Assembly (NCBI GenBank): GCA_036734385.1
Contig: DAIMYQ010000018.1
Coordinates: forward strand, 1-33,654
Origin: JAAYPI01 sp036734385
GTDB lineage: Bacteria > Bacteroidota > Bacteroidia > Bacteroidales > Paludibacteraceae
DNA length: 33,654 nt
Direction: 5' to 3'
Below, piece by piece: positions 8,016-15,612 of the stretch. Numbering within the stretch: position 1 is the first letter of the stretch; every line of letters starts with the position of its first letter. The position numbers and the translations under genes were made by a program. The notes beneath the pieces are model-generated. The model saw only the letters and a program-made list of their open reading frames with translations, was not told the DNA's origin and did not search any database.

Positions 8016-9221
8016 ATGGGAATAAAAATTTTGATATTGTCTATATTGACCAATATCCCGATAATTCTTTTCTCGCAGGCAGATTCCACAGAGCCAAAGA
8101 AAAACTTTTGGAGCAATAAATCCATTTCCGTCAGTTATCAGAACGGCTATATTTTCCCGACCAATATTTTTTTGAGAGGGCAAAACGCCTCTGCTAAACA
8201 GTTGGACGACTATCAATCTATGTCCCTTCGTTTCATTACGCAAACAACAGGTGAAAATGCTTGGGAACAGCTCTTCAACTATCCGAGATGGGGAGTTGGT
8301 CTCAATATTTCGGATTTCAACCATTCCATCGAAATTGGACGTCCTTTTGCGCTCTACGCCTTTCTGAACGCCCCTTTCGCGCGTTGGAAAAATTCGTCGT
8401 TCAATTACGAGCTCGCGTTCGGACTTTCCACTAATTGGAAGTCGTTTAACCCCGTGACAAACCAATACAACGTAGCCATTGGTGCGCCATTTGCCTTTTT
8501 CATCGACGCGGGATTGAATTACCGCTTTGCAATCAGTAAGCGTTTCGATTTGGACGCGGGTTTTACATTGACACATTTTTCGAACGGCGCGCTCAAAGTT
8601 CCGAATTTTGGCATCAATACCATCGCGCCAAAAATAAGCGTAATCTATAATTTGCAGGAACGCCCCGAATTTATCGAACGTCCTATACCCGAGTTCAAAC
8701 CGCACTTTGAATGGGAATTTTCCACTTTCGCGGGATTAAAAAACCTTGTTTTCAGCGAACCTGTGCAAGCCGACATTATCGAACAGTACGAAGGATTGTT
8801 TTTCCCCGTTTTTGGATTTACCGCCACCCTCAACCGCCACGTAAGCCGTATGTCAAAATTCGGATTGGGAGCAAACTACGTGTACAACAGCACCGCCAAT
8901 GCGCAGGATGTCGCCATAAAAGCAATCAATTCGGACGACTTCGACCCAGTAAGCGGTTCATTAACAGATAAAGCGCAAATTAGTCTGTTTCTTTCTTACG
9001 AACTCGTAATGAACCGGATGTCGCTTGTACTTCAACCTGCCTGCTACATTTACCGAAAGAAAACAACCAATCAAACACCAATATTTCATCAACGCATCGG
9101 TTTGAAATACAGTATAACCGACAATATATTCGTCGGCATCACCTTACGCGATTATTCATTTCGAGTATCCGACTTTATCGAATGGAGTGTCGGGTACAGA
9201 ATAAATGGAAATAAGAAGTAA
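8016..9221 (+). CDS. PagL-like outer-membrane lipid A deacylase (acyloxyacyl hydrolase family)
   Basis: A 401-residue secreted protein (signal peptide 1-20, ending LFSQ) rich in alternating beta-strand segments. Residues 183-201 (FTLTHFSNGALKVPNFGIN) carry the H187-x-S189-N190 signature of PagL, the outer-membrane enzyme that removes the 3-O acyl chain of lipid A; the downstream acidic residue is not obvious. At 401 residues it is about twice the length of proteobacterial PagL, with an added C-terminal half that also looks like a barrel. It starts 14 bp after the RND gene and should be part of that operon, which links efflux to outer-leaflet remodelling. Family assignment rests on the motif and barrel character. 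Confidence 0.78.
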   Translation: MGIKILILSILTNIPIILFSQADSTEPKKNFWSNKSISVSYQNGYIFPTNIFLRGQNASAKQLDDYQSMSLRFITQTTGENAWEQLFNYPRWGVGLNISDFNHSIEIGRPFALYAFLNAPFARWKNSSFNYELAFGLSTNWKSFNPVTNQYNVAIGAPFAFFIDAGLNYRFAISKRFDLDAGFTLTHFSNGALKVPNFGINTIAPKISVIYNLQERPEFIERPIPEFKPHFEWEFSTFAGLKNLVFSEPVQADIIEQYEGLFFPVFGFTATLNRHVSRMSKFGLGANYVYNSTANAQDVAIKAINSDDFDPVSGSLTDKAQISLFLSYELVMNRMSLVLQPACYIYRKKTTNQTPIFHQRIGLKYSITDNIFVGITLRDYSFRVSDFIEWSVGYRINGNKK

Positions 9222-9260
9222 TAAATCAATTTTGATTATAGTGAACACAAAAATCTCTGC

Positions 9261-9337
9261 TGTTTTTGTAGATATATAGAATAAATATAATGATCCTGTA
9301 AATTCTAATTTTCTACAAAATACACATTATACATTTG
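9261..9337 (+). promoter_or_regulatory. Predicted regulated promoter of the PAP2 phosphatase gene
   Basis: ATTCTAATTTTCTACAAAAT (9302-9321) begins 28 bp before a perfect -7 box TACATTTG (9330-9337); the start codon is 24 bp beyond. A weaker inverted copy TGTAGATATATAGAAT (9267-9282; 13 of 16 match the complement of the downstream copy) lies 19 bases upstream, so the layout repeats the pair found at 100-149. A -7-like TGTTTTTG (9261-9268) overlaps this upstream arm, as TAACTTTG does at 94-101. Confidence 0.6.
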
Positions 9338-9360
9338 ACAAAAAATACATCACTGTACAT

Positions 9361-10266
9361 ATGAAACAAATAGCTGCTATTCTAGTGTTTTTCATTTTTC
9401 TAGTGGGAAATATATATGCGCAAAAAGGAGATACAATAAGAGTTTTAATTGCATCACCTACCGTATATAAAAATGATTCTCTTTTGCATAGCCAAGAAAA
9501 CCTCAAATATCAGTTTGTTCTACCTGATTTTATTTATTTGGAAGATCAGTTTTCTATAAATTCAGATAATAGTGTGACATTCAAAATAAGTGGCTCTCAG
9601 AAGAAAAACCTATTTAACTCGACTTATTCTAAATTCATTGTTCCTACCGCATTAATATCATATGGCATTTTAACAAGAGGAAATAAATGGTTGCAAGATT
9701 TGGATCATAGTACAAATCATGAAATTCATGAACACTATTTGGGTTCGCTTCACATTGATGATTATTCCCAATTCGCTCCGGCAGTAGCAGTATATGGCTT
9801 GGATTTATTCGGAATAAAAGCAAAGCATAATTTCAGAGACAGAACGTTTATTATGACTACCTCACATATACTTATGCTCGCTACTGTTCAAACAATAAAG
9901 AGAACGACTAATATAGAACGTCCTGATGGCTCAAATAAGCACTCTTTCCCTTCAGGTCATACGGCAACTGCATTTGTTGGCGCTCATATTTTATTCAAAG
10001 AATATAAAGATGTTTCACCCTGGATAGGTATTGCCGGTTATACTATTGCAACGGGTACAGGAGTTTTACGGGTAACGAATAAAAAACATTGGATAAGCGA
10101 TGTCGTTACCGGTGCTGGAATTGGTATGTTAAGTGTTGAAATAGCTTATATGCTCCTTCCGGTATTTCATGATGTTTTAGGTGTCAAGAATAGTAATAAA
10201 AGCTTAGTCATTGCACCATCTTTTGGTTCTGGTACATATGGAGTAGGTTTAGCATATACATTTTAA
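9361..10266 (+). CDS. PAP2-family membrane lipid phosphatase
   Basis: A 301-residue protein with a signal peptide (1-20) and several membrane segments. It has the complete PAP2 active site: K180-x6-R187-P188, PSGH at 197-200 (H200), and R237-x5-H243-x3-D247. Such enzymes dephosphorylate lipids such as undecaprenyl pyrophosphate, phosphatidylglycerophosphate or lipid A (LpxE/LpxF). Because the predicted operator before it matches those of the two-component and pump operons, and a lipid A deacylase lies just upstream, a lipid A phosphatase is an attractive guess; motifs alone cannot separate these substrates. The sequence after residue 260 is outer-membrane-like, ending in a strand with a terminal F (VGLAYTF), which is unusual for an inner-membrane PAP2 enzyme. 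Confidence 0.88.
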   Translation: MKQIAAILVFFIFLVGNIYAQKGDTIRVLIASPTVYKNDSLLHSQENLKYQFVLPDFIYLEDQFSINSDNSVTFKISGSQKKNLFNSTYSKFIVPTALISYGILTRGNKWLQDLDHSTNHEIHEHYLGSLHIDDYSQFAPAVAVYGLDLFGIKAKHNFRDRTFIMTTSHILMLATVQTIKRTTNIERPDGSNKHSFPSGHTATAFVGAHILFKEYKDVSPWIGIAGYTIATGTGVLRVTNKKHWISDVVTGAGIGMLSVEIAYMLLPVFHDVLGVKNSNKSLVIAPSFGSGTYGVGLAYTF

Positions 10267-10425
10267 AATAAAAGTAAAACTTATAAAGTCTATAAGATAT
10301 GAGTCTTCTTTAAAAAGTATATTTTCTAAATTTTACCCTTTCCAAAAACCTCTGTAGGACGTTATATCTTCTTAAATTCGACTTGTTCAAGTGGGCTCAA
10401 ATATTAAGAACTTCAATTTACAATC

Positions 10426-11293
10426 ATGATAAATTTTATAGACAAACTACAAAAGGAGATCAGGCAAAAGATTCAGCAGATCGAAGCCGAGGATAAAAAT
10501 ATTCTAAGAAAATCCCTTGATGCTTCCCATGTTTTAGGAAATACTTTTGACCAGTTGAAGGATTTTATCATAGTATACAAATTTAAGGATGAAGACGAAG
10601 AAATATTTTTCTTTAAAGAAGTAAAACCTAAGATATTTTGTCATCTTATCTATTATCGCAAAGTATATAATATTGAAATGCACCGTCCTGTTGCCAGTTT
10701 AGAAGCACAAAAAGAATATCTGAAAGTAAAAATGGATGCCATACATGACTTCAACAATAAGATACTGGACTTTTACCGTTATTATCGCTCTGGAGCTACT
10801 TATCTGGACGCCGCTTACTTTGTAAGGGGCAAACCCGATACGGAACAATATCTGGAAACGTTCTATTATGAACGTGATCCGCAGTTTTCAACCAATGCCG
10901 ATTTTAAAGTCGCTAAGATTATGGCTAATGATATGTTACAGGTATATCTGCTATCCGAATTGGATTTGTTGGATAATTATATGCAGAAACCTACCAATAC
11001 TTCTTTCCCTAAAGTAAAGCTGACATGGACGGGAAGTAAGACCGATCTCATCGAACTAATCTATGCATTAGATACCGAAGGCTGTTTTAATAACGGTAAA
11101 ATCCCCCTGATACAGATAGCGGCCTATTTTGAAAGCATTTTCAATATAGACTGGTAACAATATCGCACGTAATTTCTACGATATGCGCATCCGAAACAAC
11201 CCGACACCTTGCCTCGACCGCCTACGTGAAGAAATCCTCAAACGGATGGATAACACCAAATCGGGCGGAAAAGATAAGGGTAAAGATAAATAA
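10426..11293 (+). pseudogene. rteC: RteC-like conjugative-transposon regulator, frameshifted
   Basis: The open frame 10426-11157 (243 residues) matches RteC, the regulator that activates excision genes of CTnDOT-type elements. The family-typical segments DFYRYYRSGATYLDAAYFVRG and KLTWTGSKTDLIELIYALDTEGCFNNGK are visible (residues about 109-129 and 203-230). It stops right after FNIDW, but the expected C-terminal helix continues in the next frame from 11153 to 11293 (GNNIARNFYDMRIRNNP onward, then a lysine-rich tail). This is a shift equal to one added or two lost bases at about 11152-11155. It may be a true mutation or a sequencing error. No other conjugative-transposon genes follow. Confidence 0.8.
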
Positions 11294-11324
11294 CAGTAGC
11301 AACGGACTTAAAAAACATATGGAT

Positions 11325-11873
11325 ATGAAGAGAATCTTTTTATTACCATTATTTGCCTTGTTATTCTCCTGCGGAGGGACGACAAGCAAATATGAAAAGT
11401 TGATTGCCGACGTTGTACAAACAGAAAGAGGTGTAAAAATCGACCTTAATTTTAAGGCAGACAAACTGGAAGAAATTAGTCAGATAAGTGTTGCTGATAG
11501 TATTAAAATCATCACTGATAGTTTTAATGCGGAGAGGAACAGGCAGACGGCTTCGCTTGAAAAAACGCTCAGCGTATTTACCAAAAGCATTGAAAAAGCA
11601 AAAACTGCCAGCAGACTTTCCCGAACGATGATAAATTCGTATCAGTCCAGCATTGACAAAACAAACGAACAGATTGATGCGCTTGAAAAAAGTGTTCCAG
11701 GCGAACTTACAAAATACGAAAATAGAGATACCAGTGAAATATTGGCAATAGTAGTTCGCTGTACTTATACAATCGACGATCCACTAACCAATAAAAGGGC
11801 TACCGAAACATTTGATTTTTACCTTTCACCGGATGGAACAAAGTTTTATTCTAAAAAAAGGGTGAAAGAATAA
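11325..11873 (+). CDS. Hypothetical lipoprotein with coiled-coil segment
   Basis: I start at the ATG at 11325 (MKRIFLLPLFALLFSCGG), which gives a lipoprotein signal with lipid-modified C16; an ATG two codons earlier is possible, and the reading from 11226 overlaps the rteC tail and is not credible. The 182-residue product has a charged helical region, probably coiled-coil, around residues 25-125, and a short beta-rich C-terminal part (VVRCTYTIDDP, FDFYLSPDGTKFY). I do not recognise a family. It follows the rteC relic by about 30 bp and may be cargo of the same lost element. Confidence 0.7.
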   Translation: MKRIFLLPLFALLFSCGGTTSKYEKLIADVVQTERGVKIDLNFKADKLEEISQISVADSIKIITDSFNAERNRQTASLEKTLSVFTKSIEKAKTASRLSRTMINSYQSSIDKTNEQIDALEKSVPGELTKYENRDTSEILAIVVRCTYTIDDPLTNKRATETFDFYLSPDGTKFYSKKRVKE

Positions 11874-11921
11874 TTTAAAGCAAATTATGTATTTATATAG
11901 CAGAAAGAACCATTTCTATTC

Positions 11922-11952
11922 TTTGCTAGTTAATATATAAGTTTTATCTTTG
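11922..11952 (+). promoter_or_regulatory. Strong Bacteroidetes-type promoter without an obvious ORF
   Basis: TTTG (11922-11925), 19 bases, then TATCTTTG (11945-11952) is a textbook -33/-7 pair. Only a 3-codon ORF (ATG AAA AAC TAA from 11981) follows closely, and the helicase downstream has its own promoter at 12113-12143. It therefore probably starts an untranslated RNA or a long leader. Confidence 0.6.
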
Positions 11953-11958
11953 CAAATA

Positions 11959-12060
11959 GATAACAGAGTTATTTGAAAGCATGAAAAACTAAGTGTATCT
12001 AAGCACTTAATTCTTACTTATCTACTGCCCGTTTCATGCGAGATTCTTCAAAAACTATTG
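11959..12060 (+). ncRNA. Candidate structured small RNA or leader
   Basis: Downstream of the promoter at 11922-11952, an outer inverted repeat GCATGAAA (11979-11986) / TTTCATGC (12032-12039) encloses an inner stem TAAGTG (11990-11995) / CACTTA (12004-12009). The arms are perfect but short, and no T-run terminator is evident. Nothing matches an RNA family I recognise. The transcript start and end are guesses. Confidence 0.3.
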
Positions 12061-12112
12061 ATAGTCAATTTAGTATCTTCAGACTACCACAAATATAGCC
12101 AAAAATAAAATA

Positions 12113-12143
12113 TTGTTTTCTCATCCTATTAATATTATCTTTG
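12113..12143 (+). promoter_or_regulatory. Promoter of the helicase gene
   Basis: TTG (12113-12115) and TATCTTTG (12136-12143) are 20 bases apart, and the start codon at 12161 is 17 bp past the -7 box. The TTG at 12113 could be read as an in-frame start, but it is the -33 element, which decides for 12161. Confidence 0.65.
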
Positions 12144-12160
12144 CTTATCTAAAAGAATTT

Positions 12161-14275
12161 ATGGAAACAAATGCTGAATTGGAATTAGCGTGGCGTTGTA
12201 TTGAAAGAACGGGAACACACTTATTTTTGACCGGAAAAGCCGGTACCGGAAAAACCACGTTTTTAAAACAACTAAAAGAACGCTCACCAAAACGGATGGT
12301 TGTGTTGGCTCCAACAGGTATTGCCGCTATTAATGCAGGAGGTGTTACTATTCATTCTTTTTTCCAACTACCGTTTGCACCATACATCCCCGGAACAGAA
12401 TTTAGTTCAAATAAACTTTTTAAGTTCGGCAAAGAAAAAATCAACATTATACGTAGTTTAGATTTACTGGTCATTGATGAAATAAGTATGGTAAGAGCCG
12501 ATTTACTCGACTTAATAGACCACATTTTACGTCGTTATCGAGACAAAACAAAACCTTTTGGTGGCGTACAACTTCTAATGATTGGCGATTTGCAACAACT
12601 TGCACCCGTAGTAAAAGATGAAGAGCGTAGATTGTTGGAAGAATATTACGATAGCGTTTTCTTTTTCGATAGCAAAGCACTGCAACAAACCTCTTATATC
12701 AGCATTGAATTAAAACGTGTTTTTCGCCAAAGCGAAGCTCATTTTCTACATTTGCTAAATCAGATTCGTGAAAACACGGCCAATAATGAAACGCTTGTAG
12801 CACTAAACCAACGATACATTCCGAATTTTGAGGCAAAAGAGGGGGAAGAGTATATACGACTTACAACACATAATGCTCAAGCCCAAGAAATTAACGACAA
12901 ATATCTAGCAAAAATAAAAGCTCCTTCTTATAGCTTTAGGTCTACCGTAACAGGCAACTTCCCTCAATCGTCTTATCCGGCAGACGAAATATTAACATTG
13001 AAAGAGGGATCCCAAATAATGTTTGTAAAAAACGATTCATCATTTGATAAAAAATTTTACAACGGAAAAATTGGTCGTATAATCCGTATGACGGAAGATG
13101 AAATTGAGGTTCAAGGGCAAGGAGACTTATCTTCTTTTGTACTTCAAAAAGAAGTATGGACAAACAGTAAATATGTATTAAATAAAGAGACAAAAGAAAT
13201 CTCGGAAGAAGTAGAAGGAACATTTGAGCAATACCCGGTAAGATTGGCGTGGGCAATTACCATTCATAAAAGTCAGGGATTAACTTTTGAACGAGCCATT
13301 ATAGATATTGGAGGGTCATTTGCACACGGACAAACCTATGTGGCATTAAGTCGGTGTAAAACATTGGATGGAATCGTATTGAGTTCACCTATTACACAAA
13401 AAGCCATTATTAGCAACATGCAAGTCACTGATTTTGTAAAAGAAGCAGAAAATTTGGCTCCCAATGAATCGGTTATGACAGAACTAGAGCGAGCCTATTA
13501 TTTGCAACTATTATCTGAACAATTTGATTTTCAACCCATAAGGAATACTTTTGCACGTACGATAGAACAATTTGAAGAATCTGCAGGAAAACTATATCCT
13601 CATCTGTTTGAACAATGCAAAATTTCTTTTGATGTATTTTCGGCAAAAATAATATCGGTTTCCGATAATTTTAAAAATGTTTTTACACACTTGTTTAAAG
13701 AAAATCCTAATTACAAAGAAAACAGCATATTACAAGAACGCATTTCTTCAGGAGCTACCTATTTTTCGGATTGTTTGATTGAAATTTTACTACCGCTTGT
13801 TTCGTCATTGAAGGTAGAGATTGATAACAAAGAGGGACAAAAAAGAATGAACGAATTAATAGAATCGCTTACCACAGCATTACGAATTAAACTTTCGACA
13901 TTACAACATATTCCGACAGATGGTTTTTCTGTAGAAGCTTATCAAAAAGCAAAATCAGAAGCCTCTATTTTACAGCAAGAAGAGCATAAAGAGACTTCTA
14001 AAAAGAAATTATTCAAAGAAAAGTCGGTCGTTTCGGATGATATCGTTCATCAAGAGCTTTATGAACATTTGCGTGCCTGGAGAAATGCAGAAGCAACAGA
14101 AAGATTGTTACCTGCGTATGCCATTTTACATCAAAAAGCACTACATGGAATTGCGAATTTGCTTCCTTCAACCAGTAACGATTTGCTAAAAATACCTCAT
14201 TTGGGTAAAAAGACCGTGGAAAAATACGGAGCAACGATTCTGGATATCGTGGGAGAGTTCACCCCAAAAAGGTAA
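12161..14275 (+). CDS. PIF1/RecD-like DNA helicase with HRDC domain
   Basis: A 704-residue superfamily 1 helicase. Walker A is GKAGTGKT (25-32), Walker B and motif II are in LLVIDEISMVRAD, a glutamine-containing motif III follows (MIGDLQQLAP), and the C-terminal helicase motifs are HKSQGLTFERAIIDIG and YVALSRCKTL. The last ~75 residues (ELYEHLRAWRNAEATERLLP to the end, with LLKIPHLGKKTVEKYG) form an HRDC DNA-binding domain as in RecQ and RNase D. Between lies a ~200-residue helical region without a clear family. It probably unwinds forked or G-quadruplex DNA in repair or replication restart. It is monocistronic, with a terminator at 14294-14331. Confidence 0.9.
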   Translation: METNAELELAWRCIERTGTHLFLTGKAGTGKTTFLKQLKERSPKRMVVLAPTGIAAINAGGVTIHSFFQLPFAPYIPGTEFSSNKLFKFGKEKINIIRSLDLLVIDEISMVRADLLDLIDHILRRYRDKTKPFGGVQLLMIGDLQQLAPVVKDEERRLLEEYYDSVFFFDSKALQQTSYISIELKRVFRQSEAHFLHLLNQIRENTANNETLVALNQRYIPNFEAKEGEEYIRLTTHNAQAQEINDKYLAKIKAPSYSFRSTVTGNFPQSSYPADEILTLKEGSQIMFVKNDSSFDKKFYNGKIGRIIRMTEDEIEVQGQGDLSSFVLQKEVWTNSKYVLNKETKEISEEVEGTFEQYPVRLAWAITIHKSQGLTFERAIIDIGGSFAHGQTYVALSRCKTLDGIVLSSPITQKAIISNMQVTDFVKEAENLAPNESVMTELERAYYLQLLSEQFDFQPIRNTFARTIEQFEESAGKLYPHLFEQCKISFDVFSAKIISVSDNFKNVFTHLFKENPNYKENSILQERISSGATYFSDCLIEILLPLVSSLKVEIDNKEGQKRMNELIESLTTALRIKLSTLQHIPTDGFSVEAYQKAKSEASILQQEEHKETSKKKLFKEKSVVSDDIVHQELYEHLRAWRNAEATERLLPAYAILHQKALHGIANLLPSTSNDLLKIPHLGKKTVEKYGATILDIVGEFTPKR

Positions 14276-14293
14276 TCTTTTAATTTTATGCAT

Positions 14294-14331
14294 AAAAAAA
14301 GTAAACCAAATTTGATTTACTTTGCTTTTTT
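14294..14331. terminator. Bidirectional terminator between helicase and GtrA genes
   Basis: AAAGTAAA (14298-14305) and TTTACTTT (14316-14323) form a stem flanked by A-runs on the left and T-runs on the right. It lies between two converging genes and overlaps the stop of the GtrA gene (14317-14319). Confidence 0.6.
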
Positions 14332-14721
14332 GAAAACCCAGAATCTTTGTAGACTATAATTAAATCCAACGGAAACGATTAAGTCTACAACAATACGACT
14401 TATTTTATAATCTATTTGCATAGACGTTGTAATAAGATAAGTACCTGTTGATTTTAAGAATATGCTGTTTGCAACTACTAAAACAAATTTGAGCAATTGC
14501 TGGTGTAAGGAATTTTTGTAAGCAACGTCTTTTGAATTAAACGTCCAAATCTTATTCAAGCTAAAATTTATTCCTGCGCCTATAATTCCACTTATTACAA
14601 TGGAAATCATGTAATATACATGAAAAAACTCCGTGAGAAAAATCATTATCAGGTAGTCAATAATACCACCCACAGAAGCAGATAACTGAGCTTTAGTAAA
14701 AGTAAATAATTTTTCAACCAT
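14317..14721 (-). CDS. GtrA-family membrane protein
   Basis: A 134-residue protein with four membrane segments and the GtrA pattern: a first segment preceded by FTKAQLSASVGGIIDYLIMI, SGIIGAGINFSLNKIWTF at the end of segment 2, and the mirrored VSVGFNYSLQRFWVFKK at the C-terminus. GtrA proteins are thought to flip polyprenyl-phosphate-linked sugars or otherwise serve cell-surface polysaccharide and lipid modification. Its start overlaps the end of the CDP-alcohol phosphatidyltransferase gene by 8 bp, so the two are surely cotranscribed and probably act on the same lipid or glycan pathway. Confidence 0.88.
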   Translation of the reverse strand: MVEKLFTFTKAQLSASVGGIIDYLIMIFLTEFFHVYYMISIVISGIIGAGINFSLNKIWTFNSKDVAYKNSLHQQLLKFVLVVANSIFLKSTGTYLITTSMQIDYKISRIVVDLIVSVGFNYSLQRFWVFKKAK

Positions 14722-15409
14722 TTCTGTTTTCCTCTTTATCTTGGATATCAGCCAATTTTAAGATTCTATTTGTTTCTACAATGTTAGAAATAAATAAAAT
14801 AACACATGCCAACGCCGAAGAATATATGATGGAAGTATTCACAAAAACTTCCAAAACCAAAATAGCAGAAATAACAACACGAGCCTCAGTAGGTCCCAAA
14901 AGACCTGAATCAATGGAGTACTTATTCGTTACTTTGTATCGAAGCAAAGCTGTCATCATTTCCCAACCGTACAAAACTACAAATAAAAAACCAATTATTT
15001 CCCAAACATCACTAACATAAACAATAAAACCCATTCCCATTAGAACAATCCCAATCCAATCAATAGTAAAATCGAGTGAAAATCCGTACCACTTACGAGG
15101 TTTATTTCGATAATAAGCCACCCTGCCATCAAGAGAATCGCCAAACCAACTTATGAAGAAACCTAAAACGCCTATCAATAAACAATAGCCGTGGACATAA
15201 TGAGCTAATACAAAACTCGAAAAAGTCACTAGGCTTCCAAAAAACCCAATCCCTGTGAGCATATTGGATGTCATCCAAGAAGGAAGTCTTTGAACAAAAT
15301 AAGCAATTGTTCTTTGTTCCCATTTGCGAAGAAGATTAGTTCGTTCCCTCCCCTGAGCAATTGTCTTTAAAACGGTATCGGTATCCGATTGATTTTTGTC
15401 TGCACCCAT
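14714..15409 (-). CDS. CDP-alcohol phosphatidyltransferase family enzyme
   Basis: A 231-residue integral membrane enzyme with about six membrane segments. Such proteins transfer a phospho-alcohol or phosphatidyl group from a CDP-linked donor. The signature D91-x2-D94-G95-x2-A98 ... G109-x3-D113-x3-D117 is present, giving the metal-binding aspartates; the arginine that normally follows the alanine directly is replaced by tyrosine, with an R two positions later (AYYR). The N-terminal ~45 residues are charged and cytosolic. The head group cannot be deduced. It overlaps the GtrA gene downstream and lies 203 bp after the pump gene, with a hairpin between. Confidence 0.85.
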   Translation of the reverse strand: MGADKNQSDTDTVLKTIAQGRERTNLLRKWEQRTIAYFVQRLPSWMTSNMLTGIGFFGSLVTFSSFVLAHYVHGYCLLIGVLGFFISWFGDSLDGRVAYYRNKPRKWYGFSLDFTIDWIGIVLMGMGFIVYVSDVWEIIGFLFVVLYGWEMMTALLRYKVTNKYSIDSGLLGPTEARVVISAILVLEVFVNTSIIYSSALACVILFISNIVETNRILKLADIQDKEENRNG

Positions 15410-15448
15410 ATTATTATTTTTATTGTTTGTCTTCTAATAAATCTAACT

Positions 15449-15492
15449 CTCTTTTTTATGTCCATTTTTATTCATGGACATAAAAAAAAGAG
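15449..15492. terminator. Strong hairpin terminator after the RND-TolC fusion gene
   Basis: CTCTTTTTTATGTCCAT (15449-15465) pairs with ATGGACATAAAAAAAAGAG (15474-15492) around an 8-base loop. The stem ends in A/T runs on both sides, so it can stop transcription in either direction. It separates the pump operon from the CDP-alcohol transferase/GtrA pair, which then needs its own promoter; none is obvious. Confidence 0.65.
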
Positions 15493-15612
15493 TACCAAGA
15501 AAAATGAAATAAAAAAACAATCATCCTAAATCTCCTAGTCAAAGAAAAACGCCATTGACATTTTCTCTTGTTTTATTTTCAATGATAACATTCTTGGTTG
15601 AAAATCAAGGGA

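Noticed and set aside
10276..10300. CTTATAAAGTCTATAAG hairpin after the PAP2 gene
   Set aside because: Short, AT-only stem without a T-run; too weak to call a terminator.
11226..11324. N-terminal extension of the lipoprotein gene
   Set aside because: It overlaps the rteC tail in another frame and would bury the lipoprotein signal; start moved to 11325.
12113..12160. Longer helicase N-terminus from the TTG at 12113
   Set aside because: These bases hold the -33 and -7 promoter elements; conserved helicase sequence begins at METNAELE (12161).
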